A stretch of 64,000 nucleotides of DNA from NCBI GenBank assembly GCA_029448655.1, contig JACCLO010000066.1, positions 1 through 64,000 on the forward strand, read 5' to 3'. This document shows positions 10,978 to 22,545 of this stretch, one piece after another (the stretch's first letter is position 1; every line of letters begins with the position of its first letter). This DNA is from Wolfiporia cocos. Taxonomy: Eukaryota > Basidiomycota > Agaricomycetes > Polyporales > Phaeolaceae. Under the pieces are notes generated by a model. It was not told the origin of the DNA, did no database searches, and was given only the letters and a program-made list of their open reading frames with translations. Made by a program: the position numbers and the translations under genes.

Positions 10978-11310
10978 TCAGTCCTGCACTTCCATAATTG
11001 ACATCCAATGTGCTGCTTGACATGCTCACCACACTTGGCATGCCAAACCAGTACTCACACCTGATTGGCTAGTGTACATCATCAGGTGATAAGTTAGTTG
11101 TAGTAATTGGCACAAGATTGACAACAGAAAGTGTGCCCAGCGTCTGCAGACAATTCTCCTTCAGTGATGGGGGTAGCAGAACAGTGTTGAACTTTGGCAC
11201 CTTGAGCTTCTCCATTCCCACACCTGGCCTGTGTCAACCATTGCATCTCTGGGGATTTGCATACTCAGCCTCACTCTCATTCTCATACACATTCAATGAG
11301 GGCTTGTGTG
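10978..11310. other. Unassigned host/transposon sequence interrupted by LTRs
   Basis: Continues after the LTR insertion at 12279-12645. The minus strand at about 12300-12400 encodes a stretch with MQTRWDINLK that recurs at 17815-17880 (plus) and, less well, at 19975-20070. These are fragments of one repeated coding sequence of unknown function. Confidence 0.45.
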
Positions 11311-12273
11311 TGTCACAGATTCTGAAAAGAGGTACCCCCCCCCTGTCTCAAACCCACGTTCTTGGGTAGTACCCCATCATGTGTCTTTGTATGGACTTAG
11401 CAGTGTAGCGTAATGGTACAGGTCGCCCCACCCATAGATGGTCACATGGTCAGTAGCTTAGATACTACAGCACATGACTTAGGTAGCACTCAGCAATACG
11501 CACAGACCCTGCCTTTAGGGTGGGTCTCTAGTATACAGTGACAGTGTTCCTCATGTACTTAAGCTGTGACACTCTGGGGCTTACTCCCCAGAGTGTCACA
11601 GATATATTACTGTTGAATTCACCCTCACTATAGCTTTATGAGCACTGCTGTACATGCATGTGCCCCTCTACACTATGGTATTCCTCTCCCCTTCGTCCTG
11701 TAGTTACTGTAACAACCCTGCACCACTCGTCGATCAGCGCCCTTAGGGTAGGCGCACGTGCCTCTACCCATAACATGGTCACACTTTCATTACATACTCA
11801 TGACTAGTTACTGTTATGCCTGACCTCATAGTTACTGCGCACAGATCAGCACTTCAGGGTAGACACACTAGCGTACACGCAGATGTATATAAAGTATGAC
11901 AAATGAGGCCTTATGCCTCATTCTTAGGATTTTTGGCAATTGGGCCTAACCAGCCCCTTTCATTCTCTATGGCTATGGGCCACTCTGCTGTGCTGCTCAT
12001 CTGACTTGACTGGACAAATGCCACAACCCCTAGCTGTCATCCCTCTAACTGAGCACCCAGAGTCAACGACAATACTAGGACACGCCAGCAGGCATATACG
12101 AGATCCCCAGCAGGGCCAGTCCCACAGACACAGGGTATGTCTGTGTCACAGAGCTGTTATTCTCGATGATGAGGCTTGTCCTCTCTTTACTCCAAGTCTT
12201 ATGCATGCTAGTCCAAGGGTTCTGCTCTATGTGACAACTCTAGATGACGGTACACCCTTGGCATTTTGTGTCA
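11311..12273 (+). repeat. Solo LTR, TSD GTGTG, itself interrupted
   Basis: About 403 bp of LTR (11311-11593 and 12154-12273) flanked by GTGTG at 11306-11310 and 12274-12278. Its palindrome (arms CTCTGGGG/CCCCAGAG, 11572-11593) is the insertion point of the LTR at 11594-12148. The downstream TTCTCGATG motif resumes at 12160. Confidence 0.92.
11594..12148 (+). repeat. Solo LTR, 555 bp, TSD CAGAG, nested
   Basis: Flanked by CAGAG at 11589-11593 and 12149-12153, inside the right arm of the palindrome of the LTR at 11311. It has its own TATATAA box (about 11886) and an AATGAGG/CCTCATT palindrome at 11902-11922. It ends with a CACAGAC...GTCTGTG hairpin. Confidence 0.93.
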
Positions 12274-12645
12274 GTGTGAGCTCACACATGAGAGGGTCTG
12301 GCTCATAACTTGAGGTTAATGTCCCAGCGAGTTTGCATGGCATTTATAAACTCTGCTGTGGCTGGTGCACTGATGCTGTGGATGGGTGCTTAGTGCACAC
12401 CACACCATGCACAAGGTAACTACTAGAGGGGCAATGCAGGTATGCGCACAAGCTTTAGTCTTATTACTAGCATATATACTTGTAACCAATTGTATTTATG
12501 GATTGTGTTTGGCAGCAACCTCGCACATTAGTCACTGGCATAGTGTGGTGGCTAACATGAGCTTCTATGTCCTCTACCCACTCTATTGTGGAGCACACAA
12601 CTTGGAGTGCACATCAGATGAAACATGGCTCTGCAATTGTCCTCT

Positions 12646-13248
12646 TGTCACCAGAAACTCCACCCCTAGGATATACGCTAATGCTAGGCTAGCGCTAGGG
12701 AGATGCACATGCATAGGTAGATAAGCATTCACTTATCTTATCTCAATATGGTCACATGTCATCACTGAGTAGTTACAGCATTACCTAGTCATGTGAGACA
12801 CAGTCACAGTATGCACAGGCCACGCCATTAGGTCAGGCCTTGTAGCTACAGTACGTAGCATCTCCATGTATATAAGTAGGTAGAATCTGAGGATTACTCC
12901 TCAGTTCTACTCTTCTCGGCCTAGGGGGCATGTCCCCTGGGAACCTCTCAACCCTCTGCTGCATGTGCGTGTGAGCCAGCGGACTGCTCTGCAACAAGCC
13001 TGCTGCATCCTACTTGGACATGGGGGTCTCTATTTATTGCATCTCCTAGTTTTGTCTTTAGCCTGCTAGTCTGGGGGCATACCGGTACACTCATGGGTCA
13101 GTACCTCGGGCTTCATGGCAGGTCGTCTCAATAGACAAGCCATCCTGTTCTCCCCTACAAGGATGGGTAGCCTTTAGGCCTAGGTTAGAAGGTATAGAGG
13201 CATCCCCACTAGCATGGGTAGCATGGTCACAAGTATGTTCCCGTGTCA
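12646..13248 (+). repeat. Solo LTR, 603 bp, TSD CCTCT
   Basis: Flanked by CCTCT at 12641-12645 and 13249-13253. TATATAA at about 12869 and a CTGAGG/CCTCAG palindrome at 12887-12904. U5 contains CCTAGGGGGCATGTCCCCTGG. It is clearly related along its length to the LTR at 61524-62142. Confidence 0.92.
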
Positions 13249-15381
13249 CCTCTGCTGCTCAATAATCTCGGCTGCCTGGTGCAACTTGTGTATAGCATAT
13301 TCTATGTCTGTTTGGTCTTGATTGTCAGGCTAGGATGTGAAGGTGAGTATATCTCTATTTTACTTGTTATATACATACTGCAAACCCACTGCCGCTGCCA
13401 GCTCATGTGCGCAGCAATCCATCACGACCAGTTGGTGGGCCCTTTTGAGGCGAGGAGAGTATCTGAAATGTGATAACAAACTGGTGAGTCTCTCACTTTT
13501 GGCTCAATGATCTGCTGAAGTACTGGCAATGACACTACAGGGGCCTCTTTGGTGTCGGAATCTTGAAGCATGATTGGATCGTCCCAGCTGCCAGATGGTG
13601 TCAGCACCAGAACATGGGGCATTCACTCCATCCATGCATGATCTCTGGTAGACTCCGGTGGAGGTGCGACTATGCCATTCACCATGACGGTGTAGAATGG
13701 CTGAACATGGAGCCACTGCACTGTGACCCACCACGATGATGGTATAGGTGTGGAAACTTCTTGCACAAGGTGCTTGTAGAGAAGGTACACATGATATTTC
13801 TGAGCTCCACAGTTGCATGTCCACGTCATAATGTCTGTATTGTAGATGCTGTTAATTGGAGTCTGAGCAAGATGTTCCCGTGACCTTCTGAAGGCTTCTT
13901 GCATATGGGTAAGTGATCATGAATGCCCTTCACAATGCTTTGTAATGATCTGTGCAAGGGTCAGTTGATATGGCGGGAGCACTTTTGTGATGATTGCATG
14001 CATGGTGAGATCAATGGGCAGGTGATTATAGCAGTGCAGAACTAGCTGCTTGAGATTCTGCCAGAGCACCTCAACCATCATTGTTATACACTTGCATGGT
14101 ATGCTTGATGTGTACACCACATGCACCCAGAGACACCAGCAATCATGCGAGTACCAGGAGCTCCAGAGGTAAGCTCATACCTCATGAAGATTATTGAGTT
14201 TATAGTGTTGATACATCTCATCAATAGCATCTTGTCGAATGTCCTTGGATGTTCAGCTCTGCCCATGCCATTTAGGGAGAAAATGGTGCTGTGATGCATG
14301 CTTTGTGAAAAGCTAGAGGATAGGCAGTCGGTGTGGTGTCAGGCAAAAGACATAGCCAGGCTTTGCTTGCTTCATTGTGCTGATTGCTCTGTCATCACAA
14401 GGTGAGCTTTCTTGGAGCTCTTCAAGTGCTTCTGCAAACTCCTCAACCTGATGCTGCAGATCATCTAGGTCTCAATCCCACTCAGCATCATTCCAATTGT
14501 CATGTTTATGACCTATCCAGCCCATTTCTTCATCACTTTCATCTGCATGTAGATCAGGTGGGAGTATGCCCTGGCCACTCAGGTGTTCAATGTCAAAGTC
14601 TTTGGCATCTTCGGTTTCACTCTTCACAGCAGGATGGCCTGCCGGGATGGGCTTGAGTCTAAGTGGGGGCAGTGACAGGTGATGACAGATGGATACCCAT
14701 CAATGAGAAGCCGGATGCGATGGAGAGGCTTCACAGGAGGGGCAGGTAGCTAGTACATATAATATGAATTAATGAGAATAAAGTCCCATTCCACAATGTT
14801 GGAAATAAACAAACGACTGAGCCTGTCTGTTGCAGGTATGGTATGAAGTTAGCTTTGATGTAAGAGAACTCATGGCAAGCTTCATTGACATCATAGAATG
14901 CAGGTGTCTCCTTGTTCTTTGCTAAGCACTGTTTCACTGCATGGAGTGCATGCCAGAAACATAGCTGATGTTTTGCCTGTGGCCATGTGTTCCTCATTGC
15001 ATTGATTTCTGACCAATCCTTGTCTGATAATGTATATTCTGGGTTGACACCAAGGTCCTTCAGCTCACCAAGAAATCTCTCAAGCACAACTTGCTTGACA
15101 CCCTTATCGGCTTCCTTGTTTGTCGATATCAGTAAGAACACAAGTGGAATACCCAACCCATGTGCATCTGCAACTGCACCAAACAGTCCAAAATTGGTCC
15201 TGTTTGTGTTCCCTAGACAGATTCAATCTCAGTAATTTACTTACGTAGCAAGCTTGCATAGCACACACACATGTTGAATCCATTGCAAGCTCCTGTGTAT
15301 TGGAGGCCCACTCCTCAATAAAATCTGTGACTTAGAAGGCAACTGCCTGAGTGCTGGGCTCAGCTTGCACATCTAGCAGAG
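13249..15381 (-). pseudogene. Decayed MULE (Mutator-like) transposase
   Basis: The minus-strand frame 15156-14731 has the fungal MULE transposase signature KDWSEINAMRNTWP ... HQLCFWHALHAVKQ, preceded at about 15300 by a segment reading like NTQELAMDSTCVC. Minus-strand frames at 14650-14290 and 14290-13860 look like the acidic downstream part, broken by stops and shifts. Catalytic Asp residues cannot be placed with certainty. Flanking LTRs interrupt both ends and I could not find its terminal inverted repeats. It would have been a cut-and-paste transposase and is now inactive. Confidence 0.72.
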
Positions 15382-16312
15382 TGACACAGACTCACCAGTC
15401 TGTGGGACCGGCCACAGGCCGGGGACAATCCCCCAAAGCCAGTGCATCAGTGCACATCCTAAGCCAATGGGTATGCAGGCAAGGCCCTTGGCTAAGGTAC
15501 CACCCAGACGGGCAAGGTGAGGAGGGAGAGACCCAGGCAGACTGGCACACACACAGATGAGGTGGTGAGAGAGGGGCTACAGCCCAGACATCAAGAATCT
15601 TAGAGATGGGGAGTAAGCCCCATCTTGTCACGGTTTTATACCACAAGATATTGACCCTACATCCCTCGCTTTAGGTCTCTTGGGGTTCCACTGAGCGCAC
15701 GGTCTCCTCATACCTCTAGTTACCTCCACGTCAACCATCTCACATAGTACATCACGTTACCTGGTAGATAGTGCCTATGATGGGCACACATTCCGTCACC
15801 CGCATTATAACATCACAGTATGTACATCATATGGTCATGGTAGCACATGATCCCTTAGTTATGGCACACAGGCCATTACATTAAGGTAGTCATAGCATAC
15901 TGATCCATGTACATAAATACACCGGGATGAGGTCTTACAACCTCATCCTTTAGATTCTCGATGTTGGGCTATGCCCCTTTCTTCATACTGTCTGAGGGTG
16001 CACACCAGTCTTACTGCTGAGTTATTCACTTGCTCATCTGGGATGCACCATTGGCAAACATGTCGCCACCTCAGCAATGAGGTCACCCTGGTCACCACTG
16101 CATTCCTCTGATGGTACCCTTGTGGATGTGTTGGATTCCCCGGCAGGGCTGGTCCCACAGACCTATGTAAGTCTGTGTCACATCTCTCTACCCTTTAAGT
16201 ATGTACATGGGAGCGCAACATGTCTACCCTTAAGTGCTGGCCTGTGTGCAGCACCATCCTAACGGCTGAGGTAAGAGAGTATGTAAGCGAGCATGTAACT
16301 ACTGTAGTGACA
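15382..16312 (-). repeat. Minus-oriented LTR split by a nested solo LTR
   Basis: Left part 15382-15625 starts TGACACAGAC. The right part resumes at 16186 with the expected TATA-side sequence (ACTTAAAG on the minus strand). The nested LTR 15626-16180 sits in the palindrome (arms AGATGGGG/CCCCATCT). The right boundary near 16312 is uncertain because another LTR joins it. Confidence 0.75.
15626..16180 (+). repeat. Solo LTR, 555 bp, TSD CATCT, nested
   Basis: Flanked by CATCT at 15621-15625 and 16181-16185. Palindrome GGATGAGG/CCTCATCC at 15925-15948, followed by TTCTCGATG. The U5 end has a CACAGAC...GTCTGTG hairpin. Confidence 0.93.
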
Positions 16313-17362
16313 GGGAGTGACCATAATGTGAGTGATGCATGGGTGCGCACTACCCCGGAGTGCCTATCTACGGGGTCAGGTGGTCATTGCCAGAGCGCCA
16401 TTACTGGCATCTCTATCCCTATGCCACATGACTCAGCACCATTACTGGTGCCTTGTCATCTATGCTTACCCCTATGCTTACGTTTACGTGCATGGACTCT
16501 GGGGCTTTTGGGCAAGCTCTTAGGTACTGGTGCACCCACATGTACTTATGCACTGGCATGAGGACTTACATCCTCATGTCTAGCATTCTTGACATTAGGG
16601 TAATGACACCCTCTTTCATGCTGTCTACTGGGCTGCCACTCTGCTCTTAGTTCACGACATGCTAGTCTGGGGATGTCAGACCTTGCCAACCCGCCATACT
16701 GCCAACAAGACTGCTCGTTGCCCTGCCTTCCCTTGACGCCATGGGGCCTGGGACCTGTCATGGTCTATGTCACAGAATGCCCAGAGGGGCATTCCTAGGA
16801 CAATTCACTCCTCGCTATCACAGTATGGGCACTGCTATGTGCACGCGTGCCCCTCTCTGCTTAGTTACTTCACATCATCCCTTGATGCCAGTAGAATCAC
16901 CTGACCCAGTAGATTAGTGCTAGTCAGGCAGCACACGTATCAGGTACTCACGTTCATGGTCACCACTGTAGTCACATGTAGCATTACAGTCACCCTTAGT
17001 TACGGCGCACAGGCCTGTACTTTAGGGCATCCCTACATATGCTCCTGTCATGTACTTAAGTAGATGACAGATGGGGCTTATCCCCATCTTTTGGATTTTC
17101 AGCAATGGGCTTAGGCCCCTCTCTTGCATCTTGCTGTGGGTCTGCACCAGTCATACTACTGAGTTCTCTACTCGCTCATCTGGGGGCTTGCCTTCGTAGG
17201 CATAAGGTGACTCTGTTTAACCCTGCATAACTTGGGTGGCACCTCGATAGGTGTGTAGGGTTCCCAGCAGGGCCAGTCCCACAGACATTTGTGAGTCTGT
17301 GTCAGTCTATTGGAGATATTCCCTGGCTATGGGCCAGTCCCACAGATGGTACATCTGTATCA
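16313..17362 (+). repeat. LTR interrupted by a nested solo LTR; left edge unclear
   Basis: Palindrome CATGAGG/CCTCATG at 16557-16578. The LTR is interrupted at 16767, resumes at 17310 and ends ATCTGTATCA at 17362 with a CACAGAT/ATCTGTA terminal hairpin. The start cannot be fixed against the abutting minus-oriented LTR. Confidence 0.65.
16768..17304 (+). repeat. Solo LTR, 537 bp, TSD GTCTA, nested
   Basis: Flanked by GTCTA at 16763-16767 and 17305-17309. ACTTAAG box near 17054, palindrome GATGGGG/CCCCATC at 17070-17088, terminal hairpin CACAGAC/GTCTGTG. Confidence 0.93.
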
Positions 17363-18113
17363 GCATGCATGCTCCTGATCATCAAGTTGAAGATCATCAT
17401 CTCCAATGTTGATCTGGGCCTTGAGCTCAAATGGCCCTACAATCTTACCCATCACTGTCTCCATAAACTCCTTCAACAACATAACATCAGTCTCAGCTTC
17501 ATCATCTTCCTCATCATTGAGAGCCTTCCACTTTGTGTGTCTTTGTTCATTTTCCTTGTACATGCACTCTCAGCTTTTTTGCATGGCCTTCTAGGCAGGT
17601 CTTAGACATCATGGGTAATGTATGCAGGCATGCAGGATGGAAGGAGGTCACTGGCTAATGTTGCCACAAGTCTTGCCTGCTTACAATTTCCTGCTGATTC
17701 ATCACTTATAATTTTTATCTAAATGTGAGAAAATACTCTGAGCGTGAGAACAATTATCGCTCTATTACTTTCAGTTAAAGGTCGGCATGGTGCATGCTAA
17801 GCGCCCATCTGCAGTGTCGGTGCACCAGCCACAGTGGAATATGAAAAGGTCATGCAAACTTGCTGGGACATTAACCTCAAGTCTGGCTCATATTGGATGT
17901 CAAGGTGCACTTGTGGGTGTGGCCCTTACCCTTGCTGCCCAATGGGACCAAGAATGGCTGTGGTGTGGGGGCGGAGACGGCAGAGAAGGTCAAGGAGATG
18001 TCTCAGACACTATCCTGTGCAGTGCCCAGGCACACTTAATCTTGTTTCCAGTGCTGGGTGGAGGTGGGGGCAGAGGTGAGGTCGGACACAAGGCAGTGCA
18101 CTCAGTCTCACAG
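17363..18113. other. Unassigned transposon-derived sequence
   Basis: The minus-strand frame at 17563-17360 is acidic and unrecognised. The plus strand at 17815-17960 encodes a copy of the repeated MQTxWDINLK segment also seen antisense at about 12300-12400. There is no intact gene. It is interrupted on the right by the LTR at 18114. Confidence 0.45.
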
Positions 18114-18581
18114 TGTCACAAATTTTGAGGCTAGGCACCTGGCTGGGCATTTACTCAGGATTTGCCCTCTGCGTGGGTCGAACGCATTGACTGATGCACA
18201 GGAAGTCACGTGACATGGAGATTAGATAAGGAGTCGTTGATTAGGGATTGCGGACCGTCCTCCCCGCCGGGCCGCTCACATGATGTAGTTGTAGATGACA
18301 CCTTATGGCATGACGATCGCGACGTCGTGCATGGCCCCCTTTAGGGTGGGCCGCGACTCAGTAGTTACGCCATCTCTACATGTATATATACTACGTCATC
18401 TGAGGGTTACACCTCAGACTTGTTCTTCTCGATGTATGGGTGATAGCCCTCCTCTCTTGATCACTACAGCATGCTGCCTGACTCCGCCTCGCCTTGTCTC
18501 AACAACTCGGCGTTGTACCCTGGGTCTTAGTACTTATAGGGGTAGGACAGGGATAGAGGTATGCCAGTCAAGTTTGTGTCA
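18114..18581 (+). repeat. Solo LTR, 468 bp, TSD CACAG
   Basis: Flanked by CACAG at 18109-18113 and 18582-18586. TATATATA at about 18381, palindrome CTGAGG/CCTCAG at 18400-18417, then TTCTTCTCGATG. Confidence 0.92.
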
Positions 18582-18925
18582 CACAGCATTTCAGTACAAT
18601 GTACAATACAATCATACAAATGATAGCATCACTTCATGAGGATTGTTTTAGCTGAGCTATATGCAGGTGCAATATGATGCAGGCAAGCACCTGGGCATGA
18701 TAAATTCACTGTGGCAATCCAGTGTTGGAACATCCAGGCAAGTGCGTATCCGATTGCCGGCTGGGTATACCATGCAGTGACACTAGCATACTTGAACAAG
18801 TCAGAAAGATGTGCCTTAGAGATAAGGGTACCCCTTATTATTGTAGAATTTAGGCTGTACATGCTTTGCATGTTTGCCTCCCCGCCCCAAGGATGAGACA
18901 AACCACTGTCCAACATTGTTGTTTC
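18582..18925. other. Unassigned flank between solo LTR and MITE
   Basis: No coding or repeat signature could be supported. It ends with the target duplication GTTGTTTC of the MITE at 18926. Confidence 0.4.
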
Positions 18926-19784
18926 TAGTGATGTGCCAGGCCCAGCCTGGCTCAAAAGCCCTGGCTTTGGCCTGGCTTGGACAGCCCACAGCTTTTCAAA
19001 ACCTCAGGCTGGGCCCTCATTGACGGCTCACGGCTTGGCCCAGCCTAGGCCCCGGCTCGACCATGGCCTACTACTGCTAAGATAATCATCACTTTAGCTT
19101 CAGAGCTTGAGATTCACCTTTGCCAAACCTTTCCCAGATGAAATAGAACCTTGAATCCTCCTGTCACAGATTTAACTGGCAGTCCCAGACCAGTGTCTGT
19201 GGAGACATACGTCTAACACCCCTTAGCCAAAAGGGCCACTATAACAGCTCAGCTGTTATAGGCAGGACACGCTATATGTGTAGTTCATATTCCCACGCTA
19301 GGCACTTATATTGCACCGTTGAGTATTTGGCTTAATACTTGGCATGGTTGGCCTTTCTGGTATTATATGTGCCACCTGGGATTCCAACCCCAGATATTCC
19401 GTGACACCTCCAATCTATAGTAGGATTAAGTGTGAAATAATCACTCACCAGTGCAGCATTCAGTAGCGTGCCTGCCATATGGGGAATCATATAGGCACCC
19501 GAAAGTGAGCGGCAGGCTTCAATGTTGAGGACTTGACTTTTCTGTAGTTTTAAATAAACAAGATAGGTGCACAATGATTGAGTTGAGCATATAACTGGCC
19601 TGTATGGGCTTATATTGTGCCTGCCAGATATTGTAGCCATTAAGATCCCTAGGCCGGGGCTCAACAGCTTGGCCCGGCCTGGCCTGTATCTCAGGCCAGG
19701 CCCTGGGCCATCTCAAGCCATGCTGTAAAGCCCAGCTTGGCCCGGCCCGGCTCATGGCCCAAAGCTGGGCCTGGCACATCACTA
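18926..19784. mobile_element. hAT-like MITE copy 1, TSD GTTGTTTC
   Basis: Terminal inverted repeats TAGTGATGTGCCAGGCCC (18926) and its complement ending at 19784. The element is flanked by the exact 8-bp duplication GTTGTTTC at 18918-18925 and 19785-19792, which is diagnostic of the hAT superfamily. It has no transposase open frame. Without the family B LTR inserted at 19162-19406 it is about 609 bp. Copies 2 and 3 lie at 56752 and 60640. Confidence 0.9.
19162..19406 (-). repeat. Solo small-type LTR (family B), 245 bp, TSD CCTCC
   Basis: Flanked by CCTCC at 19157-19161 and 19407-19411 inside MITE copy 1. The minus strand shows GGGAATATGAACT and a TATAACAGC/GCTGTTATA palindrome, matching the LTRs at 10747 and 62626. 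Confidence 0.9.
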
Positions 19785-19792
19785 GTTGTTTC

Positions 19793-20171
19793 TTGCACCG
19801 CTCACTTCGTTCGCTCTCTTTCACGCGATCCCGACGCTTGCTTCAACAATCCAGGTCCTAGTGGTGGCACCTGCTAGTGAAGCTTGCACCTATTCCATCC
19901 AATAGAGACTGGGAGGAGAGAGGGGGCAGGGCGGGGGAGGAGGGCTGCTCGAGGACGGGGCGCACGCTAAGCGCCCATCCGCAGTCAGCCACAGCGGAGT
20001 TCGAAAAGGCCATGCAAACTCGAAGTCCCTGATCTCTCGCTCTCGTTCTCTCGTGACGACGGGACATTATAAACTCAAGTGTAAGACCCTGCCATCATGT
20101 AGCAGGATTAACTACCCTTCAGCTAACACTCGTATCAGTGATAACGATAACGAAGAGGTCGCCACACCGAA
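19793..20171. other. Spacer with a fragment of a repeated coding segment
   Basis: At about 19975-20070 there is a third, intron-interrupted copy of the segment encoding AxAEFEKAMQTR that also occurs near 12350 and 17830. No complete gene is visible. Confidence 0.4.
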
Positions 20172-21360
20172 ATGGATCCGGGATACATATCTGGAGTCAC
20201 AGTTCACCTGGAGTCTCTAAAGCTTATTCGCGAAGTCAAACAGCTGCTGCAGTGCCCGCCATGCGCGGCCGCTGACCAAGAGGAGCTTTGTGATTGGGTG
20301 CAACGACTCGATCATTGCAAGGTGCGCTCTCACTACCTGGAAACCTGTGTTGCGCTAACAGGCTGTCAAAGAATCTCTACGACTCGCTTCACTTTAAAGC
20401 GCCCCTTCTATCTCCTTTCGGCACACTGGACCTCTATCACGACTACGTGTCTGTTTGGGATGATGCGTTTGCTCGGATGAAATCATCAAACGGCACAGTG
20501 CCGGATACCCCTGCACAGCCCCCACCGATCGAAGCCACCACCAGTCAGGGTATAACCACCGCTGAGCGCAGGACTAGTCGCTCGGCACCGCGAAAGAAAC
20601 TCGAAGAGGTGGTTTATGACCCCCCATGCGCCCAATGCGCTGCAACGCGGCGTGACTGTAGGGGCCCTGTGTCACAAACTTTCCTTAGAGGATACGTAAC
20701 ATCCCTCGCTGCAGGTATTATAGGCGCCGCTAGGTGCGCGCGCGCTTCCATGATCCTCAGCCACCTCCGCGTCTATCCAGGACTCCGTCTAGATCATATG
20801 ACTGTAGGTAAGCGCTGTAGGGTAGCGCGCGCCTTAGGTACTCACGTTAGGGTCACACCGTCACATGTCGTTACAGGTAGTTACATTATCATGTGCCCTC
20901 TTAGTTACTGCGCACAGGCCGCGACTTTAGGGCGACCATTACTGGTCAGCTCCCCATGTATAAGTACGACAAGATGGGGACTTACTTCCCCATCTTTAGG
21001 ATTCTCGACAACTGAGCTTAGGCTCCTTTCTCATCTGCGTTTGTGTGCGTCTCTGCCCCGGGGGCCCTCCACGACTTGCTTGTCTGTGTGTCTTCCCTCT
21101 TGGTCGCCTTAGGAGTTCCCCCTTGGGGATACAGCCGACTGGCTGCCTTGTGGTTAGCACACCGCCCTGTAGGACGTCTAGGGACTCCCCTGTAGCCAGG
21201 GTCCCACAAACCTGTGAGTTTGTGTCACCCTGATGTCTCCCCGCATGCATGCTCAAACTGCAGTCTTCTTTGCTTGAGATGTAGTCGGGCAAAAAAACAA
21301 AGTAAACCATATTCTATTCACTCTGCAATCATATGGTTGACTGTGCCTGCGTTGGCAAAT
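20172..21360 (+). pseudogene. Cys-cluster orphan protein gene broken by a solo LTR
   Basis: A first exon starts at 20172 (MDPGYISGVTVHLESL). A candidate intron covers about 20321-20362, and a second exon is rich in Thr/Pro and basic residues, ending in a cysteine cluster (PPCAQCAATRRDC). The LTR 20670-21227 sits inside this cluster. The frame resumes after it with HACSNCSLLCLRCSRAKKQSK, so the C-terminus originally had at least seven clustered cysteines followed by a basic stretch. Similar CxxC-rich C-termini occur in many Agaricomycete orphans; function is unknown. Exact splice phase in the middle is not certain. Confidence 0.6.
20670..21227 (+). repeat. Solo LTR, 558 bp, TSD CCCTG
   Basis: Flanked by CCCTG at 20665-20669 and 21228-21232. 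It starts TGTCACAAAC and ends GTTTGTGTCA. The terminal hairpin is CACAAAC/GTTTGTG, a compensated version of CACAGAC/GTCTGTG in sister copies. Palindrome GATGGGG/CCCCATC lies within 20971-20996. Confidence 0.93.
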
Positions 21361-21804
21361 TGTATAGAACGTGCCGGAATCGGTAAAAGGTGGGATCGCC
21401 GTAACATACGCCCTTAGTCGCAGCGTCATTGTATTGTACGGCGCAATAAGTTTTCGATGACACCTTCGCATATCTCACTTGGCTATACCTTGCTAAGACC
21501 TATGGGTTCGATGCCTGGACCCTGCACTGTTCCATCAGTGTCTTTGCAAGATCTTCAAATCAGCCCTGTCAATGCAGAGGGGCTTCAGACGAAGCGAAGG
21601 TGGTCCCTGTATCAGGGATTGACTACTTCACGTACGTCGTACACTGTTAGTTATACCCGAAGTCCTTCTGGCCTATGATCTCCCCAGCTGCTGCTAGAGA
21701 TCCTCTGCAAGAGCCTTCAATAATGCCCCACTGTCTGATGTGACGTTCTGCCGCGCACGCTTGTTCGATTGAGTGCCCGGAGTGCAGTACATGGCGCTGA
21801 TTAC
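21361..21804. other. No supported gene
   Basis: Short frames only. The right end may contain the last codons of the aldolase pseudogene, read on the minus strand. Confidence 0.35.
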
Positions 21805-22545
21805 GCATATAAGTGAGCGATCAGATGCGGAGCTGATGATGACTTCCACATCAGGGTGGAGATTTGGCGATGGCGCTGGATAGTTGTGAGTGAGTGAGAG
21901 GTGATGAGAACGCCATCTATATTCCGACGGCCGATAGTGACTACGGTGAGTAATGTGCGTAGTTGAGCTTTTGATGGTGCGGTCACTGACCGAGACCGTC
22001 TACACTCAAGATCTCGTCGATGCTCTGTACGGCCTCAAGTCGTTCGCAGATGCGAGGTATTCTGACGCCATCAGTCCCCATGTGCTCTGTGTAAATGGAC
22101 TGCCGAATCCAACGGATACCTGGACCCCTTGGGGGGAAGCGCGCCGCAGCAACGATCGACTTGGCTTGAGCGGCGGTTGATACCTATCAGATTGACGTAT
22201 ATGTACCACGACCGACTAGCCCAGCGTGTTCTACATACCATTGGAACCAGCACTCCCCGGGCGCCGGCATCAAGCCCATACTTGATTTGCCACCGACACT
22301 ACCGTCTGCACACGCCCCTGTTGCAGGTATTCTGACAATAGTGCTGGGCGCCGAGCTTCCGAGCCCCGATATTGTTTGGATGGATTCGGCAGCGCCTGGC
22401 TGAAGAGATGTCATGCCATGCTCACAATCAATGAGCAGCCATGAGAGATGGGGCGAGGCGAGCGCAGCAGTGCGCGCTTTCAAAGCACCTGGCAGCGTGA
22501 TCCATGCGCCGAACGCTGGCTTCGATGCGCGAAAGGGCTTCAAGA
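21805..22545 (-). pseudogene. HpcH/HpaI aldolase family pseudogene
   Basis: On the minus strand the segments appear in the correct family order: PAFGAWITLPGA, then SWLLIDCEHG (metal and substrate site), TIVRIPATG, WQIKYGLDAGARGVLVPMV, a short segment KSIVAAARFPP, GFGSPFTQSTWG, EAVQSIDEILSVDGLG and NYPAPSPNLHPDVEV. They lie in different frames: at least two single-base shifts (about 22300 and 22110) and a deletion before the EAVQ segment separate them, beyond what introns explain. No ATG precedes the first segment. The family cleaves 2-keto-3-deoxy sugar-type acids to pyruvate and an aldehyde. This copy cannot be active. Its 5' end touches the stop of the next gene. Confidence 0.8.
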
